Below the pieces are notes generated by a model that did no database searches, had not been told where the DNA came from, and was given only the letters and a program-made list of their open reading frames with translations. Position numbers and translations under genes: made by a program. 39,521 bases of DNA from Oxalobacteraceae bacterium (GTDB lineage: Bacteria > Pseudomonadota > Gammaproteobacteria > Burkholderiales > Burkholderiaceae_D): assembly GCA_021298975.1 (NCBI GenBank), contig JAJTGC010000037.1:1-39521 (forward strand). The letters run 5' to 3'. Positions 1 to 8,116 of the stretch are shown here, piece by piece (positions within the stretch are counted from its first letter, which is position 1; every line of letters starts with the position of its first letter).

Positions 1-153
1 ACCAGAGATTCAGCGAGCGAGACCGTGCTCCGCCCGTTCTTGGGCCGGACTGCTTCGACCCACACCACGAACGCTGGGTGACAAAGGCCTCGGGTTTGAA
101 GTAGTATCCACTAATCATCTTATTGTGGTTTTGCTATTTGCATTTCCCCAACC
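1..153. other. Leading non-coding stretch, no gene seen
   Basis: I find no convincing coding frame here. It is probably the tail of an upstream intergenic region plus the leader of the gene starting at 154. A TTGAAG at 96-101 followed by an AT-rich stretch at 113-126 could be a weak promoter for the next gene, but no -10 box at a good distance stands out. No clear Zur-type palindrome is visible. Confidence 0.35.
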
Positions 154-519
154 ATGTCATCAATCCCCTTGATCCACCGCAAAACGCATCTTTCAGCCAC
201 GCTTGTGAGCGTGGTTCTGATGCTGAGCCTGCTGTTTGCGCAGTGGCTGGGGTATCAACACGCGATAGCGCATGCGGATGGTCTGAATGAAGCCACGCGC
301 GTGGAAAGCGCGAAAGCCGGTGCCGCTGATCACCAAAAAACAGCCAGCGCCTGTGCTGCTTTCGATGCCGCCACGCTAGGCGCAGGGCTTCACTCCCCCC
401 CGCTGGCGCTCGCAGCAATACCTACCCCCTCATTTGCCCCTGCGGCATGCACACCCGTCGGCCATGCGCCGGCCTTTTTTGCCCATTTTTCCTCTCGCGC
501 CCCACCACTGAAAGCCTGA
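154..519 (+). CDS. Small exported protein of unknown function upstream of a TonB receptor
   Basis: The protein has 121 residues. Residues 1-11 are basic or polar and are followed by a hydrophobic segment (about 14-36), a signal peptide or single membrane anchor. The rest is Ala/Pro rich with scattered His (a HAIAHAD stretch, then further His), two Cys (C67 region and about C99), a CAAFDAATL motif and a SSRAPPL tail. From memory, similar short proteins with a C-x-AFD-x-ATL motif and an SSRAPPL end sit beside TonB or metal-transport genes in betaproteobacteria, and some are labelled DUF2946-like. The receptor follows after 71 bp on the same strand, so a shared role in metal handling is plausible. 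No catalytic motif is seen, so the function is unknown. The start at 154 is the first ATG and gives a complete hydrophobic leader. Confidence 0.7.
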   Translation: MSSIPLIHRKTHLSATLVSVVLMLSLLFAQWLGYQHAIAHADGLNEATRVESAKAGAADHQKTASACAAFDAATLGAGLHSPPLALAAIPTPSFAPAACTPVGHAPAFFAHFSSRAPPLKA

Positions 520-531
520 CCCCCCATCAGG

Positions 532-561
532 ACCGCCGCCACCGACACCTTGTTCGGCGGT
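532..561 (+). other. Candidate hairpin in the leader of the TonB receptor gene
   Basis: ACCGCCG (532-538) and CGGCGGT (555-561) form a perfect 7-bp inverted repeat with a 16-nt loop. It lies between the small exported-protein gene and the receptor start at 591, and is followed by a loosely T-rich stretch. It could be a partial terminator or mRNA processing site that sets the ratio of the two products. It could also be chance in GC-rich sequence. Confidence 0.2.
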
Positions 562-590
562 GCGTGCTTTATCTTTCAGCGGAGACATGC

Positions 591-2603
591 ATGAACTTAC
601 GCAAGAATTTTCTGGCGCACTCAATCGCCTGTGCAATTGCCGGTACTGCGGTGACAGCGCACAGTCAGGAACAATCACCAACCAAAAGCCTCGCACCCAT
701 CATCGTCACCGCCGACCCGTTTGGCGCCAGTGAAAACGCGATGATTCTGGCGCCCGCCAAGGTGCTCTCGGGCGATGAATTGCGCAACAAGCTCGGCAGC
801 TCGCTTGGCGACACGTTAGGCAATGAGTTGGGCGTGAACGCTTCGGGATTCAGCACGGGCGCATCGCGCCCGATTATTCGCGGGCTGGAGGGGCCGCGCG
901 TGAAGATCCTGCAAAACGGTATGAGCACGGGCGATCTGTCGGCGATCTCCAATGATCATGCAGTGGGCAGCGGCATGATGAGTGCGACTCAGATCGAAAT
1001 CTTGCGTGGCCCCGCCGCGTTACTGTACGGATCGGGCGCCATTGGCGGGCTGGTCAATATCGTCAACGGCCGCATTCCCACCGTACTCGAGGCACGCGCT
1101 ACCGGTGAATCCGAATTACGCTACAGCTCGGTAGACCAGGGCACTGGCCTGAGTTTTTCGGCCGATCGATCGGCCGGAAACATCGGCTTGCATGTTGATG
1201 GCAACGTGATGAATGCCGGTGACTATCGCATTCCAGGAAGTAGCGCAGTCGATGCAAGTGCTGCCAACAACGATACCGGCAAGCTCGGCTTTTCCCGCAA
1301 CCGAGAAAACAATATCGCCGTCGGTGGCTCGCTGATACAGGACTGGGGACATGTCGGCGCTTCGCTCTCCCAGCTGGGCAAGGTCTACGGAATTCATGGA
1401 CGCGATGAACTGGCCAAAATCGATCTGGCACAAACCCGCTTTGATGTAGACAGCTTCATCAAGTCGCCATTGGAAGGCTTCGATGGCTTGCGCGTAAAGC
1501 TGGGGCAGACGGATTACCGGCACACGGAACTGGAAAACTCGGGCACCGATCCGCATGTCCGTTTCAGTAACAAGTCCTTCGAATCCCGCTGGGAATTAAG
1601 TCACTTGCCGATCGCCGGATGGCGTGGAAAATTCGGATTGCAAACCGAGCACGCGAATGTACAAGCATTGAATCTTGACGGTGATGACCCGACAGTCCCT
1701 CGCACACGATCGCAATCGACTGCCGGTTTTATTGTTGAAGAACGCGACTTTGGCGACCTGCGAGTCAACGTCGGCGGACGATTTGAATCCATATCACGAC
1801 GCCCGCTCATGGACACCAAACGATCATTCAAGCTGGGTTCGTATTCCGCCGGCGTACTGTGGGCCTTCATGCCCGGCTATGGCATTGGCGCTACCGCATC
1901 TGTCGCGCAGCGCGCGCCCACGCCGGAAGAATTGTATTCAGGTGGCGCTCATCACCCGACCGAAACCTACGATATTGGTGATGCCAACCTGAAAAAAGAG
2001 ACCTCGAAAAATATTGATCTCTCCCTGCAAAAAACGGCTCAGGCTTTGCGCTGGAAAGCTAATGTCTTTCAGAACAAAGTAAAAAACTTTGTCTATGGTT
2101 CTCTTTCGCCGGCAGTGCAAGGCATTGCTGATGGCATGGAGTTCGACCGCACCTTCAGCCAAGCCGACGCCACCCTGCGCGGCGTCGAAGCCGAGTTGAG
2201 CTACAACTATTACGATCCCGGTTGGTTTGGCCGCGTGTTCGCTGACACCTCGCGTGGCACGCTGGATAATCTGGGCAATCTGCCATTGCAACCATCAACC
2301 CGCACGGGGCTGAGTTTTGGCTACCAGGATTCGCAATGGCGCTCGTCGCTCTCCGTGCTGCATGCCAGTGCTCACAACCGCATTGCCGGCAGCGGTATCT
2401 CGGAAGAGACGACGACGCCAGCCTATACCCGCGTCGATGCCAGTATCAATTATGTGCAGCGCTACGGCACTACCGATGTCACCTGGTTCCTTCTGGCCCG
2501 AAATCTGTTGAACGAAGAAATTCGTCTGTCGACTTCGCTGCTGAAAGACTACCTGCCGCAGCCAGGCAGAAATCTCATGGTCGGTCTGCGTACCCGTTTT
2601 TGA
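591..2603 (+). CDS. TonB-dependent outer-membrane receptor, ZnuD-like
   Basis: This is a 670-residue outer-membrane receptor, energised by TonB, for import of a metal or metal complex. Residues 1-27 form a signal peptide ending near AHSQ. The plug domain (about 40-160) has the family signatures SRPIIRGLEGPR and EILRGPAALLYGSGAIGG. The rest is a beta-barrel ending in an aromatic residue (LRTRF), the usual signal for outer-membrane assembly. The NDHA motif and the C-terminal NLLNEEIR...LKDYLPQPGRN block resemble the ZnuD zinc receptors of Neisseria. The His-rich extracellular loop of many ZnuD proteins is short here, so zinc is inferred only. I chose the ATG at 591 because GGAG lies just upstream and the signal peptide follows directly; the frame is open further upstream. 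Confidence 0.85.
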   Translation: MNLRKNFLAHSIACAIAGTAVTAHSQEQSPTKSLAPIIVTADPFGASENAMILAPAKVLSGDELRNKLGSSLGDTLGNELGVNASGFSTGASRPIIRGLEGPRVKILQNGMSTGDLSAISNDHAVGSGMMSATQIEILRGPAALLYGSGAIGGLVNIVNGRIPTVLEARATGESELRYSSVDQGTGLSFSADRSAGNIGLHVDGNVMNAGDYRIPGSSAVDASAANNDTGKLGFSRNRENNIAVGGSLIQDWGHVGASLSQLGKVYGIHGRDELAKIDLAQTRFDVDSFIKSPLEGFDGLRVKLGQTDYRHTELENSGTDPHVRFSNKSFESRWELSHLPIAGWRGKFGLQTEHANVQALNLDGDDPTVPRTRSQSTAGFIVEERDFGDLRVNVGGRFESISRRPLMDTKRSFKLGSYSAGVLWAFMPGYGIGATASVAQRAPTPEELYSGGAHHPTETYDIGDANLKKETSKNIDLSLQKTAQALRWKANVFQNKVKNFVYGSLSPAVQGIADGMEFDRTFSQADATLRGVEAELSYNYYDPGWFGRVFADTSRGTLDNLGNLPLQPSTRTGLSFGYQDSQWRSSLSVLHASAHNRIAGSGISEETTTPAYTRVDASINYVQRYGTTDVTWFLLARNLLNEEIRLSTSLLKDYLPQPGRNLMVGLRTRF

Positions 2604-2637
2604 TTCGACGATACGCCAGAAAAACACCTTAAAAAAT

Positions 2638-2680
2638 ACGTCGCATCAGTCGCCACACCTCATGGCGTCTGATACGACGT
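2638..2680. repeat. Long imperfect hairpin between the receptor gene and the STAS gene
   Basis: Arms 2638-2654 and 2664-2680 pair over 15 of 17 positions around a 9-nt loop. The hairpin is flanked by A-runs on both sides (2631-2636 and 2682-2688). On the plus strand there is no T-run after the stem, so it is not a standard terminator for the receptor gene. On the minus strand the stem is followed by ATTTTTT, but no minus-strand gene ends here. It may stabilise the 3' end of the receptor mRNA, act as a minus-strand terminator, or be a remnant of a small palindromic repeat. Confidence 0.5.
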
Positions 2681-2711
2681 CAAAAAAATCCTACACTACA
2701 CCTCGCACTGT

Positions 2712-2747
2712 TTGACAAAAGCGACACGCATCGTTGTAATTGCAACG
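2712..2747 (+). promoter_or_regulatory. Sigma70-type promoter with overlapping palindrome, for the STAS-hslVU group
   Basis: TTGACA at 2712-2717 is separated by exactly 17 bp from TGTAAT at 2735-2740, which matches the consensus at 11 of 12 positions. Transcription would begin near 2747 and give a leader of about 100 nt before the GTG at 2848. The near-palindrome CGTTGTAATTGCAACG (2732-2747) covers the -10 box and start point and could be an operator. No heat-shock (sigma32) type promoter is evident here or just before hslV. Confidence 0.6.
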
Positions 2748-2847
2748 GGCACATTGATTCGTATTTGAACTGCACCTCCAATGACCCAATTCGTGCGGCT
2801 TGGCGGTTCGCATTGCCTCCGCTTCTCTCCATCGACCTGATGCGAAC

Positions 2848-4008
2848 GTGAAAATCTTCGGCTTATTCGGCAAAACTGCAACACGCCATGTGCGGCATGC
2901 TTCGGCGCAGGCATGGCAACCGGATTGGCAGGCGCGCACTACCTCGAAAAAAATCGATGCAATTGAGTGCGAAATGTCTGCCGAATTCAGTACACGCCTG
3001 CCCCCGCAAAGCGCCGAATCCCCCTCATCGGCACAAACTACCGATCTTCGGCAGGCGATTGAAGAAGCCGCTATTCTTTTTGGCAGTGGTCAGACCGCTG
3101 CCGCGCGCGAGCTGCTGTCAGCCGCCCTAGCCCAGCCTGTGCCGAATCCCGATGAAAAACTCGCTTGGCGTCTGCTGTTGGAACTGCACGAATTCGAGGG
3201 AAGTCAGACAGAATTCGAGCAGCGCGCGCTGGCTTATGCGGAGCGCTTTGAAACATCACCGCCCCCTTGGCAATACGCCGAAACAATGTCTGCCCATGTC
3301 TCCGTTGACAAACTACCGGCGTTGCGCTTCCGCGGCAAACTCTCGGCCAGCAGCGAGGCCATGCTAGGCCACCTGTTTCAGATGGGCTGCCGGCATCGGT
3401 GCTTTCGTCTGGAATTTGTCCATGTGACTGAAGTTGATCTGGCGGGTTGTAGCGCCTTGTTGCGCACCCTGACGTCCTGGCAGTCAGCGGGCTGCGAAGT
3501 CAATCTCGGCAATGCCGATGTGGTGGCAGAAAAGATTCGTGGTCTGATTCAGCCGGGACGGCGCGATGCTGACGACACGGGCTGGCGCCTGCTGATGGAA
3601 TTGCTCTGGATGATGCAGGCTGCGCCCGCCTATGAGGCTACCTGCGTCGATTACAGCACGACCTATGAAGTGTCGCCACCCTCGCCACGATCAGGCATCG
3701 CCAACCCGCAGGACGCAAAGGCTGAGCGGGCGAATCAGGCTTTCGTCATGCCTGCGGCAATCGAGATGCCGATCGACGCCTTGCTGATGGCGATCGACAC
3801 CGATGCGCAAGGCCATGAGCGCATGGTGCTGGATTGCGCAGGCCTGCGTCGCGTGGATTTCAATGCCGCAGCCCCCCTGCTCGCGGGCTTGAACCGACTA
3901 GCCACCATCAAACCGGTAGAATTGCGACACACCAGCTTTCTGGTCTCTGTGTTGCTGCAGCTGGTAGGCGGGAACAGCGAACTGAAAATCATCCACCGCA
4001 AAACCTGA
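2848..4008 (+). CDS. Two-STAS-domain cytoplasmic protein upstream of hslVU
   Basis: The product has 386 residues if read from GTG 2848, which gives an N-terminus MKIFGLFGKT similar to what I recall for homologues. The frame is open further upstream. After a low-complexity linker, residues about 70-120 are helical. A first STAS-like fold (about 150-235) contains VTEVDLAGCSALL, and a second near the C-terminus (about 290-385) contains LRRVDFNAAAPLL. Both lack the phosphorylatable Ser of anti-sigma antagonists (DSSG type), so a phospho-switch is unlikely and a scaffold or partner role is possible. STAS proteins in this position before hslV are familiar in Burkholderiales, but I know of no defined function. 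There is no good ribosome-binding site before the GTG. Confidence 0.75.
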   Translation: MKIFGLFGKTATRHVRHASAQAWQPDWQARTTSKKIDAIECEMSAEFSTRLPPQSAESPSSAQTTDLRQAIEEAAILFGSGQTAAARELLSAALAQPVPNPDEKLAWRLLLELHEFEGSQTEFEQRALAYAERFETSPPPWQYAETMSAHVSVDKLPALRFRGKLSASSEAMLGHLFQMGCRHRCFRLEFVHVTEVDLAGCSALLRTLTSWQSAGCEVNLGNADVVAEKIRGLIQPGRRDADDTGWRLLMELLWMMQAAPAYEATCVDYSTTYEVSPPSPRSGIANPQDAKAERANQAFVMPAAIEMPIDALLMAIDTDAQGHERMVLDCAGLRRVDFNAAAPLLAGLNRLATIKPVELRHTSFLVSVLLQLVGGNSELKIIHRKT

Positions 4009-4010
4009 AG

Positions 4011-4036
4011 CGCAGACATCGTCCACGCCGTCTGCG
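4011..4036. other. Inverted repeat between the STAS gene and hslV
   Basis: CGCAGAC (4011-4017) and GTCTGCG (4030-4036) form a perfect 7-bp stem with a 12-nt loop directly after the STAS gene stop. No T-run follows, so it is not a canonical terminator. It may protect the upstream message or be neutral. No clear promoter is seen in the remaining 75 bp before hslV. Confidence 0.25.
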
Positions 4037-4113
4037 GCTTGCCGTGTTGGTTTGCATTGGATAAGGAACACGCTTGAGACCTGTCTTGACCGTTATTTTT
4101 TGAGAGATTCGAG

Positions 4114-4650
4114 ATGGAACAATTTCACGGCACGACCATTCTTTCAGTACGGCATGGCACCACCGTGGCACTCGGCGGCGACGGTCAAGTCACGCTGGGC
4201 AATGTGGTGATGAAAGGCTCCGCCCGCAAAGTGCGCAAGCTGTTTCACGGCAAAGTACTGGCAGGCTTCGCGGGCGGTACGGCGGATGCGTTTACCCTGA
4301 TCGAGCGCTTCGAATCCAAACTCGAAACGCATCAGGGCAATCTGATGCGCGCCTCGGTTGAACTGGCCAAGGACTGGCGCACCGATCGCATGCTGCGCCG
4401 ACTCGAAGCGATGCTGCTGGTCGCGGATCGTGAATCGACACTGATCATCACCGGCAATGGCGACGTACTTGAACCCGAAGATGGCATAGGTGCGATAGGC
4501 TCGGGGGGCAGCTATGCGCAATCCGCCGCAAAAGCCTTGCAGGAAAACACTGAATTGTCGCCCACGGAGATTGTCAAAAAATCGCTGACCATCGCCGGTC
4601 AGTTGTGCATTTACACCAATCTTTCGCTGACCATCGAAAGCCTCGACTGA
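4114..4650 (+). CDS. hslV: ATP-dependent protease HslVU, peptidase subunit HslV
   Basis: HslV is the proteolytic core of the cytoplasmic HslVU (ClpQY) protease, a double hexameric ring related to the proteasome beta subunit. It degrades misfolded and regulatory proteins fed by HslU. The 178-residue product starts [15 protein letters not shown]. Removal of the first six residues would expose Thr7 as the N-terminal nucleophile, as is usual in betaproteobacteria. The GDGQVTLG and [10 protein letters not shown] blocks and a GSGGSYA motif near 130 are all present, and the length fits the family. GAGAG lies shortly before the ATG. hslU follows after 16 bp, and the two are certainly co-transcribed. 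Confidence 0.97.
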   Translation: MEQFHGTTILSVRHGTTVALGGDGQVTLGNVVMKGSARKVRKLFHGKVLAGFAGGTADAFTLIERFESKLETHQGNLMRASVELAKDWRTDRMLRRLEAMLLVADRESTLIITGNGDVLEPEDGIGAIGSGGSYAQSAAKALQENTELSPTEIVKKSLTIAGQLCIYTNLSLTIESLD

Positions 4651-4666
4651 AAAAGAGCGACAACAG

Positions 4667-6004
4667 ATGAACCTCACTCCAGAACAAATCGTTACCGAAC
4701 TCGACAAGCATGTGGTCGGTCAATCTCGCGCGAAACGCGCTGTCGCGATTGCGCTGCGTAACCGCTGGCGTCGGCAGCAAGTACCCGAACCTTTGCGACA
4801 TGAAATCACGCCAAAAAACATTCTCATGATTGGCCCTACCGGCGTAGGAAAAACCGAAATAGCCCGGCGGCTGGCGCGACTGGCAGACGCACCTTTTATC
4901 AAAATCGAAGCGACCAAATTCACTGAAGTTGGCTATGTCGGTCGTGATGTTGACACCATCATTCGCGATCTGACCGAAATCGGCATCAAGCAAACCCGCG
5001 AACAGGCCATGCGCGAAGTGCGTGCTCAGGCCGAAGATGCCGCCGAAGACCGGATACTCGATGTGCTGCTCACCCCCGCGCGTGATTTTGGATTCACCAG
5101 TACCGGCGCAACCGAAGACAAAACCAGCAACACCACGCGGCAGACCTTCCGCAAGCGCCTGCGTGAAGGCGCGCTGGATGACCGCGAAGTCGAAATCGAG
5201 GTCGCCGAGCCAAGAGCGCAAATGGAAATCATGGCACCACCTGGCATGGAAGAAATGACCGAGCAAATCAAGTCCATGTTTTCCGGGTTGGGTGCGGGTC
5301 GCAGGAAATCCCGCAAACTGAAAATTTCCGAAGCCATGAAACTGATCGTTGAGGAGGAAGCAGGACGGCTGGTCAATGAAGATGAATTGCGCCAGAAGGC
5401 AATCAACAACATCGAACAAAACGGCATCGTCTTTCTGGATGAAATTGACAAAATCGCTTCCCGCGCCAGTGCGCAGGGCGCGGATGTATCACGCGCGGGC
5501 GTGCAGCGTGATTTGTTGCCACTGGTCGAAGGCACGACGGTCAACACCAAATACGGGATGGTGAAAACGGACCACATCCTGTTCATCGCCTCCGGCGCCT
5601 TCCATCTGGCCAAGCCCTCGGATCTGATACCCGAGCTGCAAGGGCGATTCCCGATTCGGGTTGAGCTGGAGTCGCTGAGGATTGCGGATTTTGAACGCAT
5701 ACTGACCTCTACTGACGCCTGTCTCACTCGACAGTACCAGGCTCTGCTCAGTACCGAAAACGTCCAGGTCGAATTTACCGACGAGGGTATACGTCGACTT
5801 GCCGAGATCGCTTATTCGGTCAATGAAAAAACAGAAAATATCGGTGCACGACGTTTGTACACGGTAATGGAAAAGCTGCTCGAGGATGTGTCATTCAGTG
5901 CGGGTCAGCAGGAGAGCACGGCGGTATGTGTCGATGCGGGCTACGTGGATGACAAGCTCGCGGCATTGGCTGTCGATGAAGATCTGTCGCGCTACGTGCT
6001 CTGA
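4667..6004 (+). CDS. hslU: HslVU protease ATPase subunit HslU
   Basis: HslU is the AAA+ unfoldase that recognises, unfolds and threads substrates into HslV. The product has 445 residues, the normal length. Walker A is GPTGVGKTE at residues 56-64 and Walker B is [10 protein letters not shown] near 250. The intermediate (I) domain lies between about 110 and 240. The C-terminal sensor and arginine region is present, including [16 protein letters not shown], and the protein ends in SRYVL, the type of tail that inserts between HslV subunits. The stop overlaps the start of the following small ORF by one base (TGATG), suggesting translational coupling. Confidence 0.97.
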   Translation: MNLTPEQIVTELDKHVVGQSRAKRAVAIALRNRWRRQQVPEPLRHEITPKNILMIGPTGVGKTEIARRLARLADAPFIKIEATKFTEVGYVGRDVDTIIRDLTEIGIKQTREQAMREVRAQAEDAAEDRILDVLLTPARDFGFTSTGATEDKTSNTTRQTFRKRLREGALDDREVEIEVAEPRAQMEIMAPPGMEEMTEQIKSMFSGLGAGRRKSRKLKISEAMKLIVEEEAGRLVNEDELRQKAINNIEQNGIVFLDEIDKIASRASAQGADVSRAGVQRDLLPLVEGTTVNTKYGMVKTDHILFIASGAFHLAKPSDLIPELQGRFPIRVELESLRIADFERILTSTDACLTRQYQALLSTENVQVEFTDEGIRRLAEIAYSVNEKTENIGARRLYTVMEKLLEDVSFSAGQQESTAVCVDAGYVDDKLAALAVDEDLSRYVL

Positions 6005-6171
6005 TGATTGCGATCATGGTCACGAAGCTCAAAGTACCCAAACCTCGCAATCCCGTCGCTGTCGCAGCGCGCCAGCGTCTCGCCGGATCTCATCGCAAAA
6101 GCAACACCGCGCATCGCCAGCAACGAAAACGCGAACTGATTCGGCTACTGATGCGCAAGACGGAAGACTGA
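6004..6171 (+). CDS. Small basic protein (55 aa), translationally coupled to hslU
   Basis: An ORF of 55 codons begins at the ATG embedded in the hslU stop (TGATG) and ends at TGA 6169-6171. A second in-frame ATG lies at 6016. The product is strongly basic, with a PKPRNPVAVAAR segment, a GSHRKSN segment and an Arg/Lys-rich C-terminal helix. Its codon choice resembles the neighbouring genes. I recall similar short K/R-rich proteins with a PRN-(V/L)-VA...AG-x-HRKS pattern in proteobacteria, without known function. It could bind nucleic acid, but that is a guess. Reality of the gene is likely but not certain. Confidence 0.5.
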   Translation: MIAIMVTKLKVPKPRNPVAVAARQRLAGSHRKSNTAHRQQRKRELIRLLMRKTED

Positions 6172-6199
6172 CGTTTCATTGCCCTTATTAGCCACAGCC

Positions 6200-6829
6200 T
6201 CATTGGCCTGATAGCGGCCTTGCAGTCTCGGACGCAGCCGCTGCTGCGCTGCCCTGTGACGGGTGTGCTGGTCGTGCCGCCGGGGGCGATGTCATGCCAC
6301 TGCTCTGCGCATTGCTGCTGCCCGATGCACCCGCACTGGGTACGGCATTCATTGCCGCAGACGGATTGGCCGGTGGCAGGTTCGGGGCGGGCGACATGCT
6401 GGCTTGCGACACGGTCGCATGACTCTCTTGTGGGGCAAAAGCTGGCAGACTCAATTCGCGCTCCGCACCTTGTTCGGACACCACGACGGTTTTATTCAGA
6501 ATCTCCTTCACGATCACGCCAGGACCGATCTCGCCATGGATCTTGAGCGCACGCGGTGGCTTGCCCTCCACGGTGATGATCGCCACGCTGTCAAGCGCTC
6601 TGCCTGCGTGCACCACGCCGCGCAGTTGCATCGTCGCGGTGCTGCTGCCGGGGGAACGACCGCCGAACAAACTGGCGGCAGCGCTCACCGGTGGTATCGG
6701 ACGTTCGCTTTTGGGTGGCGCTGACACTGCGCGCGGTGCCGGTGCTGTCCACTGCACCAGCCAATATGTCAGCGATGCCGACAAGGCCAGAAACAATAAA
6801 AAAGATAACGCCAGAGGTAATCTTTTCAT
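6200..6829 (-). CDS. gspC: Type II secretion system protein GspC
   Basis: GspC is the inner-membrane linker of the T2SS that connects the GspL/M platform to the secretin GspD. The protein has 209 residues with a short cytoplasmic N-terminus and one membrane segment (about 6-26). A homology region (about 52-125) contains LRGVVHAGRALDSVAIITVEG and GPGVIVKEILNKTVVV, followed by a long low-complexity Pro/Ser/Ala tail. No PDZ domain is present, which is common in this group. It is the last gene of the operon, 53 bp after gspF, rather than first as in many systems. It converges with the hslU group. No clear terminator is seen in the 28 bp between them. Confidence 0.85.
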   Translation of the reverse strand: MKRLPLALSFLLFLALSASLTYWLVQWTAPAPRAVSAPPKSERPIPPVSAAASLFGGRSPGSSTATMQLRGVVHAGRALDSVAIITVEGKPPRALKIHGEIGPGVIVKEILNKTVVVSEQGAERELSLPAFAPQESHATVSQASMSPAPNLPPANPSAAMNAVPSAGASGSSNAQSSGMTSPPAARPAHPSQGSAAAAASETARPLSGQ

Positions 6830-6882
6830 GCACGCCAGCTCCTCTGCATTGCAACCCTGAAGCCTGTGAAGTATTGGGTCAC

Positions 6883-8103
6883 TCAGCGCACCAGCTGATT
6901 GATCTCGATGATGGGCATCAGCACTGCCAGTACGATCAGCAAAACAACAATACCCATCGCCAGAATCAGCGCTGGCTCCAGAAGCCCGGCAATCGTGAGC
7001 GCTCGGCGCTCAAGATCCTGCTCCTGCATTTGTGCTGCGCGATTGAGCATCGCAGGCAACTCGCCGGTCACTTCACCCGCGTGAATCATGTGAATGAGCA
7101 GTGGCGGAAAATGCGGATGATCTGATAATGCGCGTGCCAGACCCACGCCCTCACGCACGCTGGCCGTTGCTGCCTCCACCTGCGCACGCAAGGCCACATT
7201 GGACAAGGTGTCGCGACTCGTTTGAAGTGCACGCAGTATCGGTACGCCCGAGCTGATGGTAATCGCCAGCGTGCTGGCAAAGCGCGAAGTATTCAGACTG
7301 CGCTCAAAGCGTCCATAAATCGGCGCACTCAGTTTCCAGGTGTGCCAGCGCATTTTCAACACGGGATCACGCAATGCCCAGCGCGCACCTATGCCCGCGC
7401 CCACCCCAATCAACGCAAGCAACCAGCCCCAGTGACGCACAAAATTTGACAGTGCCAGCATCGCGATGGTGAGAAACGGCAATTGCTGCCGGGTGTTCGC
7501 AAACACGGACACAATCTGCGGTACAACATAAGTCAGCAGAAAAATTACGATCGCAAATGCTACCGCAGTGACGATGGCCGGATAAGTAAAAGCCAGACGC
7601 ACCTTCTGCACCAGTGCATTGCGTCGTTCGACAAAATCAGCCAGTCGTGACAGCACGCCCGACAATTGCCCGATATGCTCTCCCGACGCGACCAGTGCGC
7701 GATAGATATCGGCAAAATCCCGCGGATGCTGTGCCATCGCCTCCGACAGCGAAGCACCGCCCATGACTTCAGCACGTATTGCGGCAACCAGATCACGCAG
7801 GTAAGGTCGCTCTGCCTGTTCGAGCAAGGCTGTCAATGCCTGCTCCAGCGGCAATCGTGCTTCCAGCAGTGACGCCAGCTGGCGCGTGAACAGCGCCAGT
7901 TCCACCGTCGACAGGCGATCACCGAAATAGCGCTGATAGCCGTGAGCTGGCGCTGCCCTCTGACCCGCGATGACGTCCATGCCCATGGGCACCAGACCGC
8001 GTGCGCGCAAATCACTGCGGGCAGAACGTGGATTGTCGGCGTTGATCACCCCCTTGCTGATCGTACCTGCAAGATCAATAGCCTCATAGCGATAGGCTGG
8101 CAT
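6883..8103 (-). CDS. gspF: Type II secretion inner-membrane platform protein GspF
   Basis: GspF is the polytopic inner-membrane protein of the T2SS assembly platform, coupling the GspE ATPase to pseudopilus growth. The product has 406 residues, the family norm. It has two homologous cytoplasmic four-helix domains (about 65-170 and 270-370) and membrane segments at about 172-195, 222-245 and 377-400. The N-terminal MPAYRYEAIDLAGTISKG and the repeated FTRQLASLLEARLPLEQAL / FASTLAITISSGVPILRAL elements are diagnostic. The start lies 13 bp after the gspE stop. Confidence 0.96.
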   Translation of the reverse strand: MPAYRYEAIDLAGTISKGVINADNPRSARSDLRARGLVPMGMDVIAGQRAAPAHGYQRYFGDRLSTVELALFTRQLASLLEARLPLEQALTALLEQAERPYLRDLVAAIRAEVMGGASLSEAMAQHPRDFADIYRALVASGEHIGQLSGVLSRLADFVERRNALVQKVRLAFTYPAIVTAVAFAIVIFLLTYVVPQIVSVFANTRQQLPFLTIAMLALSNFVRHWGWLLALIGVGAGIGARWALRDPVLKMRWHTWKLSAPIYGRFERSLNTSRFASTLAITISSGVPILRALQTSRDTLSNVALRAQVEAATASVREGVGLARALSDHPHFPPLLIHMIHAGEVTGELPAMLNRAAQMQEQDLERRALTIAGLLEPALILAMGIVVLLIVLAVLMPIIEINQLVR

Positions 8104-8116
8104 CGTCAGTCCGCAC

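Noticed and set aside
2780..2840. A 19-codon upstream ORF in the leader of the STAS gene, ending eight bases before the GTG
   Set aside because: No ribosome-binding site and no run of regulatory codons; such short frames are expected by chance.
4036..4113. A heat-shock sigma32 promoter before hslV (CTTGAG near 4073, TTGACC near 4084)
   Set aside because: No CCCCAT-type -10 element at the required distance. The stronger upstream promoter at 2712 explains expression.
4574..5419. A 281-codon minus-strand frame across the hslV end and hslU
   Set aside because: It is antisense to two certain genes and shows no domain pattern, with composition typical of reversed coding sequence.
5026..5727. A 233-codon minus-strand frame inside hslU
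   Set aside because: Antisense shadow of hslU, very Ser/Arg rich, with no homologous features.
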